Source of the DNA: Brachybacterium paraconglomeratum
GTDB lineage: Bacteria; Actinomycetota; Actinomycetes; Actinomycetales; Dermabacteraceae
Length of the DNA: 64,000 nucleotides
Assembly: GCF_003994255.1 (NCBI RefSeq)
Contig: NZ_ML133864.1
Coordinates: forward strand, 1 to 64,000
Direction: 5' to 3'
The notes under the pieces are model-generated. The model was not told the origin of the DNA and did no database searches. It saw nothing but the letters and a program-made list of their open reading frames with translations. This document shows positions 54,584 to 64,000 of this stretch, in pieces. Every line of letters starts with the position of its first letter. Position 1 is the stretch's first letter. Made by a program: the position numbers and the translations under genes.

Positions 54584-54589
54584 AGTCTA
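54584..54589 (-). promoter_or_regulatory. Candidate -10 box of the DEAD-box helicase gene
   Basis: TAGACT on the minus strand, 158 nt upstream of ATG 54425. Long leaders are common for cold-shock helicase genes. Confidence 0.4.
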
Positions 54590-54647
54590 CGGGGGAGAGG
54601 GCCCGCTCCGACAGGTCGGCGGTGGCGAGATCCCTCACCTCGGACGG

Positions 54648-54653
54648 TAGGCT
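54648..54653 (+). promoter_or_regulatory. Candidate -10 box of aspS
   Basis: TAGGCT, 84 nt before the aspS GTG at 54738. Confidence 0.4.
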
Positions 54654-54737
54654 GGCCTCTCCGCGCACCCCGTGCGCCGGACCCCGCGCGCCCCGCGCCG
54701 GGGAGCCATCGACCCCCGACACCGCGAAGGACATCCC

Positions 54738-56540
54738 GTGCTGCGCACCCACACCGCCGGTGAGCTCCGCCAGGAGCACATCGGACAGACCGTCACCCTC
54801 ACCGGCTGGATCGGCCGTCGCCGTGACCACGGCGGCGTGACGTTCCTCGATCTGCGCGACGCCGCGGGCGTCACCCAGGTCGTCGTGCGCGAGGACGAGG
54901 CGATGCACCTGCGCAGCGAGTACGTGCTGAAGGTGACCGGCTCCGTCGACCGCCGCCCCGAGGGCAACGAGAACCCGCAGCTGCCCACCGGCGAGATCGA
55001 AGTCACCGCGACCGAGGTCGAGGTGCTCAGCACCTCCGCGCCGCTGCCCTTCCAGCTCGACGAGCACAGCGAGGTGGGTGAGGAGACCCGCCTGCGCTAC
55101 CGCTACCTCGACCTGCGCCGGCAGGGCCCGGCCGCCGCGATGCGCCTGCGCTCCGAGGTCAACCGCGCCGCGCGCGACACCCTCCTGGACCAGGGCTTCG
55201 TCGAGGTCGAGACCCCGACCCTGACCCGCTCCACCCCCGAGGGCGCCCGTGACTTCCTGGTCCCCGCGCGCCTCGCGCCCGGCTCCTGGTACGCGCTGCC
55301 GCAGTCCCCGCAGCTGTTCAAGCAGCTGCTCATGGTGGGCGGCATCGAGAAGTACTTCCAGCTCGCCCGCTGCTACCGCGACGAGGACTTCCGCGCCGAC
55401 CGCCAGCCCGAGTTCACCCAGCTCGACGTCGAGATGAGCTTCGTGGACCAGGAGGACGTGATCGCGCTGGCCGAGCAGATCCTCTCCGCCGTCTGGGCGA
55501 AGGCCGGCCACGAGATCTCCGGCCCCTTCCCGCGCATCACCTACGCAGAGTCGATGCGCCGCTACGGCTCGGACAAGCCCGACCTGCGCTTCGACCTCGA
55601 GCTGGTCGAGATGACCGAGTACTTCGCGGACACGCCCTTCCGCGTGTTCCAGGCCCCCTACGTCGGCGCGGTCGTCATGGCCGGCGGCGCCTCCCAGCCC
55701 CGTCGCCAGCTCGACGCCTGGCAGGAGTGGGCCAAGCAGCGCGGCGCGAAGGGGCTCGCCTACGTGCTGGTCCAGGAGGACGGGACCCTCACCGGCCCCG
55801 TCTCCAAGAACATCTCCGAGCAGGAGAAGGCAGGTCTGCTCGAGAAGACCGGCGCGGCCCCCGGCGACTGCGTCTTCTTCGCCGCCGGCGAGCCGAAGAG
55901 CTCCCGTGCCCTGCTCGGCGCGGCCCGGAACGAGATCGCCGAGAAGCTCGGGCTCATCGACGAGGACGCCTTCGCCTTCGTGTGGGTCGTCGACGCGCCG
56001 ATGTTCGAGCCCGCCGCGGACGCCCGCGCGGCCGGTGACGTCGCCGTGGGCGGCGGCGCCTGGACCGCGGTCCACCACGCCTTCACCTCGCCGAAGCCCG
56101 AGTTCCTCGACACCTTCGACACGGACCCCGGCTCCGCGCTCGCCTACGCCTACGACATCGTCTGCAACGGCAACGAGATCGGCGGCGGCTCGATCCGCAT
56201 CCACTCCCAGGACGTGCAGCAGCGCGTCTTCGAGGTGATGGGGATCGGCGCCGAGGAGGCGCAGGAGAAGTTCGGCTTCCTTCTGGACGCCTTCCAGTTC
56301 GGCGCCCCGCCGCACGGTGGCATCGCCTTCGGCTGGGACCGGATCGTGGCGCTGCTGGCCGGGGAGGAGTCGATCCGCGAGGTCATCGCCTTCCCCAAGA
56401 CCGGCAACGGCTACGACCCCCTGACCGCGGCCCCCGCCCCGATCACGCCGCAGCAGCGCAAGGAGGCGGGCGTCGACGCGAAGCCCGCCGCGAAGGACGC
56501 GCCGCAGGGCGAGACGGGCACCGCCTCCCCGAAGGCCTGA
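54738..56540 (+). CDS. aspS: Aspartyl-tRNA synthetase (bacterial type)
   Basis: The product is 600 aa: an N-terminal OB anticodon domain ([23 protein letters not shown]), the class II core (motif 2 [21 protein letters not shown]), a bacterial GAD insertion (about 300-410) and the final motif 3 [10 protein letters not shown]. About 40 extra residues at the end are Pro/Ala/Lys-rich. GTG 54738 has GAAGGA 6 nt upstream. Whether it is discriminating or also charges tRNA-Asn cannot be told from sequence reading alone. Confidence 0.95.
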   Translation: MLRTHTAGELRQEHIGQTVTLTGWIGRRRDHGGVTFLDLRDAAGVTQVVVREDEAMHLRSEYVLKVTGSVDRRPEGNENPQLPTGEIEVTATEVEVLSTSAPLPFQLDEHSEVGEETRLRYRYLDLRRQGPAAAMRLRSEVNRAARDTLLDQGFVEVETPTLTRSTPEGARDFLVPARLAPGSWYALPQSPQLFKQLLMVGGIEKYFQLARCYRDEDFRADRQPEFTQLDVEMSFVDQEDVIALAEQILSAVWAKAGHEISGPFPRITYAESMRRYGSDKPDLRFDLELVEMTEYFADTPFRVFQAPYVGAVVMAGGASQPRRQLDAWQEWAKQRGAKGLAYVLVQEDGTLTGPVSKNISEQEKAGLLEKTGAAPGDCVFFAAGEPKSSRALLGAARNEIAEKLGLIDEDAFAFVWVVDAPMFEPAADARAAGDVAVGGGAWTAVHHAFTSPKPEFLDTFDTDPGSALAYAYDIVCNGNEIGGGSIRIHSQDVQQRVFEVMGIGAEEAQEKFGFLLDAFQFGAPPHGGIAFGWDRIVALLAGEESIREVIAFPKTGNGYDPLTAAPAPITPQQRKEAGVDAKPAAKDAPQGETGTASPKA

Positions 56541-59038
<2,498 letters not shown>

Positions 59039-59166
59039 CAGCGGCCGGGAGGGGGAGCGGCTCCGCGCCCGCCGGCCGCGGCGCCAGGGGCCGTTCCCGT
59101 CGGCCGGTGCACGGACGTGAGGCGGCTCGCCGCCGACGGTCCTCCCCGTTCCCGGCGGCCGAGGCG

Positions 59167-59172
59167 TATCCT
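59167..59172 (+). promoter_or_regulatory. Candidate -10 box of the Fe-S carrier gene
   Basis: TATCCT, 29 nt before ATG 59202, which has a GAGGAGGA ribosome-binding site. Confidence 0.5.
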
Positions 59173-59201
59173 GGACGGAATCGAGCTTCGAGGAGGACCG
59201 C

Positions 59202-59561
59202 ATGACCACGACCACCACCGAGCGCCCCGCCGCGGCGCACGGCGTCACCCTCACGTCCGGCGCCGCACAGAAGGTCACGAGCCTGCTGGAGCAGGAGGGC
59301 CGTGACGACCTCCGCCTGAGGATCGCGGTGCAGCCCGGCGGCTGCTCCGGGCTGATCTACCAGCTCTACTTCGACGAGCGCCTGATGGACGACGACCAGG
59401 TCGTCGACTTCGAGGGCGTCGAGGTGATCGTCGACAAGATGAGCAGCCCCTACCTCAGCGGTGCCGTCATCGACTTCTCCGACACCATCGAGAAGCAGGG
59501 CTTCACGATCGACAACCCCAACGCGGGCAGCTCCTGCGCCTGCGGCGACTCCTTCTCCTGA
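59202..59561 (+). CDS. erpA: A-type iron-sulfur carrier (ErpA/HesB family)
   Basis: The product is 119 aa. The three cysteines of the family are present: one in PGGCSGL and two in SCACGDS near the end. It hands Fe-S clusters to target enzymes. ATG 59202 is 5 nt after GAGGAGGA. The ctaC gene follows after a terminator, so it is a separate transcript. Confidence 0.93.
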   Translation: MTTTTTERPAAAHGVTLTSGAAQKVTSLLEQEGRDDLRLRIAVQPGGCSGLIYQLYFDERLMDDDQVVDFEGVEVIVDKMSSPYLSGAVIDFSDTIEKQGFTIDNPNAGSSCACGDSFS

Positions 59562-59576
59562 GTCCCGCCCCGCCGA

Positions 59577-59625
59577 GCCGAAGGGCCCGGGCCGCGTCCT
59601 CGCGACGTGGCCAGGGCCCTTCGGC
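59577..59625 (+). terminator. Hairpin terminator after erpA
   Basis: GCCGAAGGGCCC and GGGCCCTTCGGC are inverted copies 15 nt after the erpA stop. There is no T run after the stem. Confidence 0.65.
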
Positions 59626-59957
59626 ATGCGCCGCGCGCCCGGTGACCGCGCCCTCCCGGGGCGCTGCGGATGTGACCGTCGCGACGTGCAGATCACGGAC
59701 CGGTCACGGCGCCGCGAAAGGGGAGGTCCACGGTGAGTCGAAGTGCCCGCACCACCCGTCGGACGCCGTATGATGACGAGGTGCCGTCAAGTGACGGGCC
59801 TTCCCGGGTCCGCCACGGCTCGCTCCTCAGGGGCGGGCGCGGCACTGTGGGTGTGTTCAGCCCACGTCAGTACCAGCTCCGCGCCGCGGAGCCGCCCCGG
59901 AACCTCCCTCCGGGACGGCGACGAGGGCAGGAGACGACGAGCGGAAGGTCATCCCCT
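59626..59957 (+). other. ctaC upstream region with TATGAT box
   Basis: No separate gene is evident. TATGAT (59769-59774) is a near-consensus -10 placed 6 nt before an in-frame GTG (59781) and 184 nt before the preferred ctaC start. The stretch 59781-59957 is open in the ctaC frame but codes for Arg/Gly/Pro-rich sequence without family similarity. It could be leader RNA or a translated extension. Confidence 0.5.
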
Positions 59958-60896
59958 GTGATCCCCCAGGTCCCCAAGCGCGCGCGGCGCGGCCGCCGCG
60001 CAGCGGCAGCCGGCCTCGCCCTGGCCACACTGGTCCTCGCCGGTTGCACCCAGGCGCAGCAGCGCGGGTTCCTCCCCGGCCCCGACGACGGCCAGGAGGT
60101 CACCAACCAGACCGAGAGGATCACGAACCTCTGGGTCGGCTCCTGGTCCGTGCTGATCCTCGTCGGCCTCATCATCTGGGGCCTGACCATCTGGTGCGCG
60201 GTGGCCTACCGCCGCCGGAAGAACGACAAGGGCTTCCCGATCCAGCTGCGCTACCACGTGCCGCTCGAGCTGATGTTCACCCTCGTGCCCGTGGTGATGG
60301 TGCTGACGCTCTTCTACTTCACCCAGCGAGATACGCGCGAGGTGGAGATGCACGTCGCCGAGCCTGATGTGACCGTCAACGTCGTCGCCAAGCAGTGGAG
60401 CTGGGACTTCAACTACGTCGACGACAACGTCCACGAGCCCGCTGGGGTGCAGTCCTTCGCCACCGGCGAACCGGGCGCCGAGGAGTCGCTGCCCGTGCTG
60501 TGGGTGCCCGTCGACCAGACCGTCGAGTTCCGCCTCGACTCGCGCGACGTCATCCACTCGTTCTGGGTCGTGGACTTCCTGTACAAGAAGGACATGATCC
60601 CGGGGCGCACCACGAGCTTCCAGGTCACGCCGACACGCATCGGCGAGTACTCCGGCAAGTGCGCCGAGCTGTGCGGCGAGTACCATTCGGACATGCTCTT
60701 CACGCTGAAGGTCGTGTCCCAGGAGGACTACGACGCGCACATGGAGGAGCTGCGCCAGCAGGGCAATGAGGGCCAGCTCGGCGTGGACCTCAACCGCAAC
60801 GAGGAGGAGTGGAGCATGCGCGAGAAGGTTGACGACGCCGGTCCTCGCTACACCGAGGAGACGGCGACCCGCGGCAACGAGGGAGACGACCAGTGA
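59958..60896 (+). CDS. ctaC: Cytochrome c oxidase subunit II
   Basis: The product is 312 aa. A lipoprotein signal ([24 protein letters not shown], lipobox LAGC) is followed by two membrane helices and the CuA domain with [16 protein letters not shown] and the aromatic [11 protein letters not shown] 59958 is chosen because GGAAGG precedes it and the signal peptide then starts correctly; an in-frame GTG at 59781 behind a TATGAT box is an alternative. It takes electrons from the cytochrome bc complex. The stop overlaps ctaD by 4 bp. Confidence 0.93.
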   Translation: MIPQVPKRARRGRRAAAAGLALATLVLAGCTQAQQRGFLPGPDDGQEVTNQTERITNLWVGSWSVLILVGLIIWGLTIWCAVAYRRRKNDKGFPIQLRYHVPLELMFTLVPVVMVLTLFYFTQRDTREVEMHVAEPDVTVNVVAKQWSWDFNYVDDNVHEPAGVQSFATGEPGAEESLPVLWVPVDQTVEFRLDSRDVIHSFWVVDFLYKKDMIPGRTTSFQVTPTRIGEYSGKCAELCGEYHSDMLFTLKVVSQEDYDAHMEELRQQGNEGQLGVDLNRNEEEWSMREKVDDAGPRYTEETATRGNEGDDQ

Positions 60897-62605
60897 GCAC
60901 CGACGTCACCGCCTCGCCGAGCACCACGGCGCCCGCGCGGTTCCAGGAGGAGCGCCCCACCAACCTGGGGAGCCAGTTCTTCAAGCTCCTGACCACCACC
61001 GATCACAAGCTGATCGGCATGATGTACATGGGCATGGCGTTCGCGTTCTTCGCGTTCGGCGGCCTGCTCGCGCTCGGCATCCGCGCCGAGCTGTGGGAGC
61101 CTGGGCTGCAGGTCGTGGTCTCCAAGGACCAGTACAACCAGCTGTTCACCATGCACGGCACGATCATGCTGCTGATGTTCGGCACGCCGCTGTTCAACGG
61201 CTTCGCGAACTACCTCGTGCCGCTCCAGATCGGCGCCGTGGACATGGCCTTCCCGCGGCTGAACATGTTCGCCTTCTGGATCACGCTGTTCGGCTCGCTC
61301 ATCGTGGTGGCCGGCTTCCTCACCCCGCAGGGCGCCGCGTCCTTCGGGTGGTTCGCCTACGCGCCGCTGTCGGACACGACGTTCTCGCCCGGCCTGGGCG
61401 GTGACCTGTGGGTCTTCGGCTTGGCGTTGCAGGGCTTCGGCACGATCCTGGGCGCGGTCAACTTCATCACCACGATCATCTGCATGCGCATGCCCGGCAT
61501 GACCATGTTCCGCATGCCGATCTTCACCTGGAACGCCCTGATCACCGGTGTGCTGGTGCTCATGGCCTTCCCTACGCTCGCCTCGGCCCTGCTGGCGCTC
61601 GGCGCCGACCGCCGCTTCGACGCGAACATCTTCGACCCCGCCAACGGCGGTCCGATCCTGTGGCAGCACCTGTTCTGGTTCTTCGGCCACCCCGAGGTGT
61701 ACATCCTCGCACTGCCCTTCTTCGGCATCGCCTCGGAGATCATCCCGGTGTTCTCGCGCAAGCCGATCTTCGGCTACAAGACCCTGGTGGGCGCGACGAT
61801 CTCGATCGCGGCGCTGTCGGTGACCGTGTGGGCGCACCACATGTACACCACCGGCGCAGTCATGCTGGACTTCTTCGCCTTCATGACGATGCTCATCGCC
61901 GTGCCCACGGGCGTGAAGTTCTTCAACTGGATCGGCACGATGTGGAGGGGGTCGCTGACCTTCGAGACGCCGATGCTGTTCACGCTCGGCTTCCTCACCA
62001 CCTTCATCTTCGGCGGCCTGACCGGCGTCATCCTGTCCTCGCCGGTGCTCGACTTCCCCCTCTCAGACACCTATTTCGTGGTCGCCCACTTCCACTACGT
62101 GATGGCCGGCACCGTGGTCTTCGAGATGTTCGCGGGCTTCTACTTCTGGTGGCCCAAGATGTTCGGCTACAAGCTCAGCGAGGGCATCGGCAAGCTCCAC
62201 TTCTGGCTGCTGACCATCGGCTTCCACATGACCTTCCTGATCCAGCACTGGCTGGGCGTGGCCGGCGCACCGCGTCGGTACGTGAACTACCTCGCCGAGG
62301 ACGGCTTCGACTGGATGAACCAGATCTCGACCGTCGGCGCGTTCATCATGGGCGTCTCCACCCTGCCCTTCCTCCTCAACGTGGTCCTGACCCACCTGAA
62401 GGGGAAGAAGGTCGAGGTCGACGATCCGTGGGGCTACGGCGCCTCGCTCGAGTGGGCGACGTCCTGCCCGCCGCCGCGCCACAACTTCCACTCGCTGCCC
62501 CGCGTGCGCTCCGAGCGCCCTGCCTTCGACCTCCACCACCCCGAGGTCGCGCTGCAGGACCACATGCTCGCGGAGGAGCCCGCCAAGAACCCGAGGACGA
62601 ACTGA
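60893..62605 (+). CDS. ctaD: Cytochrome c oxidase subunit I (aa3 type)
   Basis: The product is 570 aa with twelve helices. Haem and copper ligands are visible: His in [18 protein letters not shown] (CuB His and cross-linked Tyr), WAHHMYTTG (two CuB His) and VVAHFHYVM (haem His). The K- and D-channel regions look intact. It reduces oxygen to water and pumps protons. GTG 60893 overlaps ctaC. Confidence 0.97.
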   Translation: MSTDVTASPSTTAPARFQEERPTNLGSQFFKLLTTTDHKLIGMMYMGMAFAFFAFGGLLALGIRAELWEPGLQVVVSKDQYNQLFTMHGTIMLLMFGTPLFNGFANYLVPLQIGAVDMAFPRLNMFAFWITLFGSLIVVAGFLTPQGAASFGWFAYAPLSDTTFSPGLGGDLWVFGLALQGFGTILGAVNFITTIICMRMPGMTMFRMPIFTWNALITGVLVLMAFPTLASALLALGADRRFDANIFDPANGGPILWQHLFWFFGHPEVYILALPFFGIASEIIPVFSRKPIFGYKTLVGATISIAALSVTVWAHHMYTTGAVMLDFFAFMTMLIAVPTGVKFFNWIGTMWRGSLTFETPMLFTLGFLTTFIFGGLTGVILSSPVLDFPLSDTYFVVAHFHYVMAGTVVFEMFAGFYFWWPKMFGYKLSEGIGKLHFWLLTIGFHMTFLIQHWLGVAGAPRRYVNYLAEDGFDWMNQISTVGAFIMGVSTLPFLLNVVLTHLKGKKVEVDDPWGYGASLEWATSCPPPRHNFHSLPRVRSERPAFDLHHPEVALQDHMLAEEPAKNPRTN

Positions 62606-62606
62606 C

Positions 62607-63023
62607 ATGAGAGCAACCGCAAAGATCTTCTGGATCCTGGGCGCCTTCTTCCTGGCCGTCACGATTGCCTACGGACTGCTTACCGGTACCTTCGATCCGC
62701 TAGGCGTTGAGACGGTTGGCTTCCCTGTGATGGTTGCTCTTACGGGCTTGGCGTTCATGATCGGGATGGCTATGAGCCTCGCGGTGCGCAAGAACGACCT
62801 GGGCCCTTCAGAGGACATGTATGGCGAGGTCGAGGCGGACGCCGGTGTGCAGGGCAGCTTCAGCCCTTACAGCTGGGCGCCGCTGTGGGCTGCGGTCGGA
62901 GCGGGTCTCTGCTTCCTTGGCGTCGCCGCCGGCTGGTGGATCTTCGCCTTCGGCGTCATCTTCGCGATCTACGGCATCCTTCTCTGGGTGCTCGAGTTCT
63001 CGCGGGGCCAGCATGCCCACTGA
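62607..63023 (+). CDS. ctaF: Cytochrome c oxidase subunit IV (actinobacterial CtaF)
   Basis: The product is 138 aa with four membrane helices, typical of the actinobacterial subunit IV that stabilises the aa3 oxidase. It begins 1 nt after the ctaD stop. From about 62660 the third codon positions carry more T and A (GTT, CTT, ATT, GCT codons) than in ctaD, and the gene sits beside a decayed insertion element. Confidence 0.92.
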   Translation: MRATAKIFWILGAFFLAVTIAYGLLTGTFDPLGVETVGFPVMVALTGLAFMIGMAMSLAVRKNDLGPSEDMYGEVEADAGVQGSFSPYSWAPLWAAVGAGLCFLGVAAGWWIFAFGVIFAIYGILLWVLEFSRGQHAH

Positions 63024-63256
63024 CTGCTTTTCGGGGTACTTTCACTGATAGGTGACATCTGTTTTGGCTTCCCTGTTGGATCGCTTGGAGGGGTTTGCAC
63101 TACGCCCGCTCCCTGCCCGGTAGAGCTCCACGCACATCTCGTGCGGGTGGCCCGTTCCGGTAAGGACGGAGTCAAGATCGCGACGAAGGGGACTGGTGCA
63201 CGTGGGTGGCACATCATCTGTGGCGCTGAGCAGCATCGCAGGGAAGGATGTACATC
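63024..63256. other. Low-GC gap between ctaF and the IS remnant
   Basis: Its composition is clearly less GC-rich than the rest. No good gene is seen. A minus-strand frame (63042-63236) is open but unsupported. GATAGGTGACATCTG near 63048-63062 looks like an insertion-sequence end; I cannot assign it. Confidence 0.45.
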
Positions 63257-63565
63257 ATGCCTGCGCCCTATCTCCAGGAGTTCCGTGACAAGGTCCTGCG
63301 CGTCGGGAAGAATCGTGAACCTGGCTAGAAGCTTTCTCAGATCCCTCACGACTTCGGGATCCCCGAGTTTTGCCTGACGAACTGGGTGCGCCAGGCCGAT
63401 GTCGAGGATAGAAACCGTTCGGGGAGGACTCGGGAAGAGTCGAGCGAACTGCGCGACCTTCGTCGTTGGAACCGGTAGCTCGAGCAGCAGAACGAGATCC
63501 TCCGCCACGTCGCGGCCTACCTCTCCCAGGCGAACCTGCCGGGAATAGGTTCTGCCTGCTCGTGA
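63257..63565 (+). pseudogene. IS3-family transposase orfA, two internal stops
   Basis: The reading MPAPYLQEFRDKVLRV...NREPG, then DFGIPEFCLTNWVRQADVED, then LEQQNEILRHVAAYLSQANLPG is the typical IS3 orfA helix-turn-helix and leucine-zipper protein. In-frame TAG codons at 63326-63328 and 63476-63478 break it. The next stop is TGA at 63563. Without the stops it would be about 102 aa. Confidence 0.88.
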
Positions 63566-64000
63566 GCGAGCTTCGCTGGCGACGGGATTCCTGTCGCGGT
63601 GCCCCTTCGGGCCCTGAAGGGCTCTCGCCGACCCTACTACCGCTGGCGGAATCAGCAGGTCACCGAGGCTGAGCTGGTCGAGGCCTACCGCGCCAACGCC
63701 CTGTTCAACGAGCACCCCGACGATCGGACCTTCGGCTATCGACCTCTGGCGGACGAGGCTGCGGTCGCCGGGGAGGTGATGTGTCGGCGGACCGTGTGGC
63801 GGATTTGCCGGGACAACCAGTGGTTCTTGGCCTTCGGGAAGAAGCGGGGCTAGAGCGGCAGTCGCCCTGACCGCCCCACGATGGCCTCGTCCAACGCGAT
63901 ATCGCCGCCGATGATGTCAGGGAACTATGGATGACTGACATCACGGAACACTCGACCAACGAGGGCAAACTCTACCTCTGCGCAGTCAAGGACGTGTTCT
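63550..64000 (+). pseudogene. IS3-family transposase orfB, frameshifted and truncated by window end
   Basis: The frame begins FCLLVSEL (from 63550, -1 relative to orfA), shifts at about 63574 to AGDGIPVAVPLRALKGSRRPYYRWR and VTEAELVEAYRANALFNEH, and meets TAG at 63851. It resumes in another frame from 63877 as HDGLVQRDIAADDVRELW and TDITEHSTNEGKLYLCAVKD, the start of the rve integrase core with its first Asp. At least one stop and two frame changes make it non-functional. Confidence 0.88.

Larger units (their letters stand above)
54426..54737. other. Divergent promoter region of helicase and aspS
   Basis: There is no gene in these 312 bp. The minus-strand -10 TAGACT (54584-54589) would start a helicase leader of about 150 nt. 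The plus-strand -10 TAGGCT (54648-54653) gives an aspS leader of about 80 nt. The helicase leader contains the partial inverted repeat ACCTGCC/GGCAGGT (near 54551-54570), which may form a hairpin. Confidence 0.6.
63257..64000 (+). mobile_element. Decayed IS3-family insertion sequence, cut by the window edge
   Basis: Two overlapping transposase frames in the IS3 arrangement (orfA, then orfB in the -1 frame) are recognisable, but both are broken by stop codons and frameshifts. Base composition is lower in GC than the host genes. The left inverted repeat is not identified and the right end lies beyond the window. Confidence 0.85.

Noticed and set aside
63042-63236. Minus-strand 64-codon frame upstream of the IS remnant
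   Set aside because: No similarity that I can name and no ribosome-binding site. It may be part of another decayed insertion element but I cannot support that.

Overview
The window is a very GC-rich, densely packed chromosomal segment of an actinobacterium. The evidence is strong G/C at third codon positions, many GTG starts, many ATGA/GTGA gene overlaps, and the gene orders tlyA-nadK-recN-steA-steB, thrS-HIT, yebC-ruvC-ruvA-ruvB, yajC-secD-secF-apt-rel and ctaC-ctaD-ctaF. Gene content and remembered synteny suggest a Micrococcales member close to Brachybacterium/Dermabacteraceae; that placement is inference.

Layout. 1-424: 3' end of a 23S rRNA gene, 5S rRNA and a strong terminator. 425-1852: a CstB-like metallo-beta-lactamase/rhodanese gene on the minus strand. 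2316-18404: a long plus-strand run with a TPR protein, HAD phosphatase, tlyA, nadK, recN, steA, steB, a degenerate MraY/WecA-like membrane protein, murJ, a GT4 glycosyltransferase, pyrG, a NUDIX hydrolase and a tandem GNAT protein. 18407-20882 (minus): RNase D-like, DUF3000 and msrB. 21007-24342: alpha/beta hydrolase, a RibD-C reductase (minus) and zapE. 24332-30971 (minus): a glgX-treY-treZ operon. 31133-32125: six tRNA genes in two divergent clusters. 32320-37976: azoR-like, thrS, HIT, PrsW-type protease and yebC. 38101-47427: ruvC, ruvAB, yajC, secD, secF, apt and a bifunctional rel. 47414-50277 (minus): an AbiEi-like orphan and a DUF349 protein. 50511-59561: hisS, trx, DEAD-box helicase (minus), aspS, DUF3043 (minus), M20 peptidase, a small membrane protein and an A-type Fe-S carrier. 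59958-63023: ctaC-ctaD-ctaF. 63257-64000: a decayed IS3-family element running off the window.

How the genes work together. The first large run joins translation and repair functions (tlyA, recN) to envelope building and division (steA, steB, murJ, two sugar-transferase-like genes). Later runs cover Holliday-junction processing, the Sec accessory complex, purine salvage next to (p)ppGpp metabolism, glycogen-to-trehalose conversion, and cytochrome aa3 oxidase.

Regulatory signals are unusually readable. Eight genes have a TANNNT -10 box 6-8 nt before the start codon, which implies leaderless mRNAs. The thioredoxin gene carries an exact sigma-R type promoter. ruvA has a near-perfect LexA box over its promoter.

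Most of the window is conserved core genome and I saw no CRISPR array, prophage or obvious defence island. The least-explained items are the MraY-like protein beside murJ, the RRDDRP repeats shared by the TPR protein and the DEAD-box helicase, the Pro/Thr-rich insert in MurJ, and the AbiEi-like orphan that overlaps the 3' end of rel.
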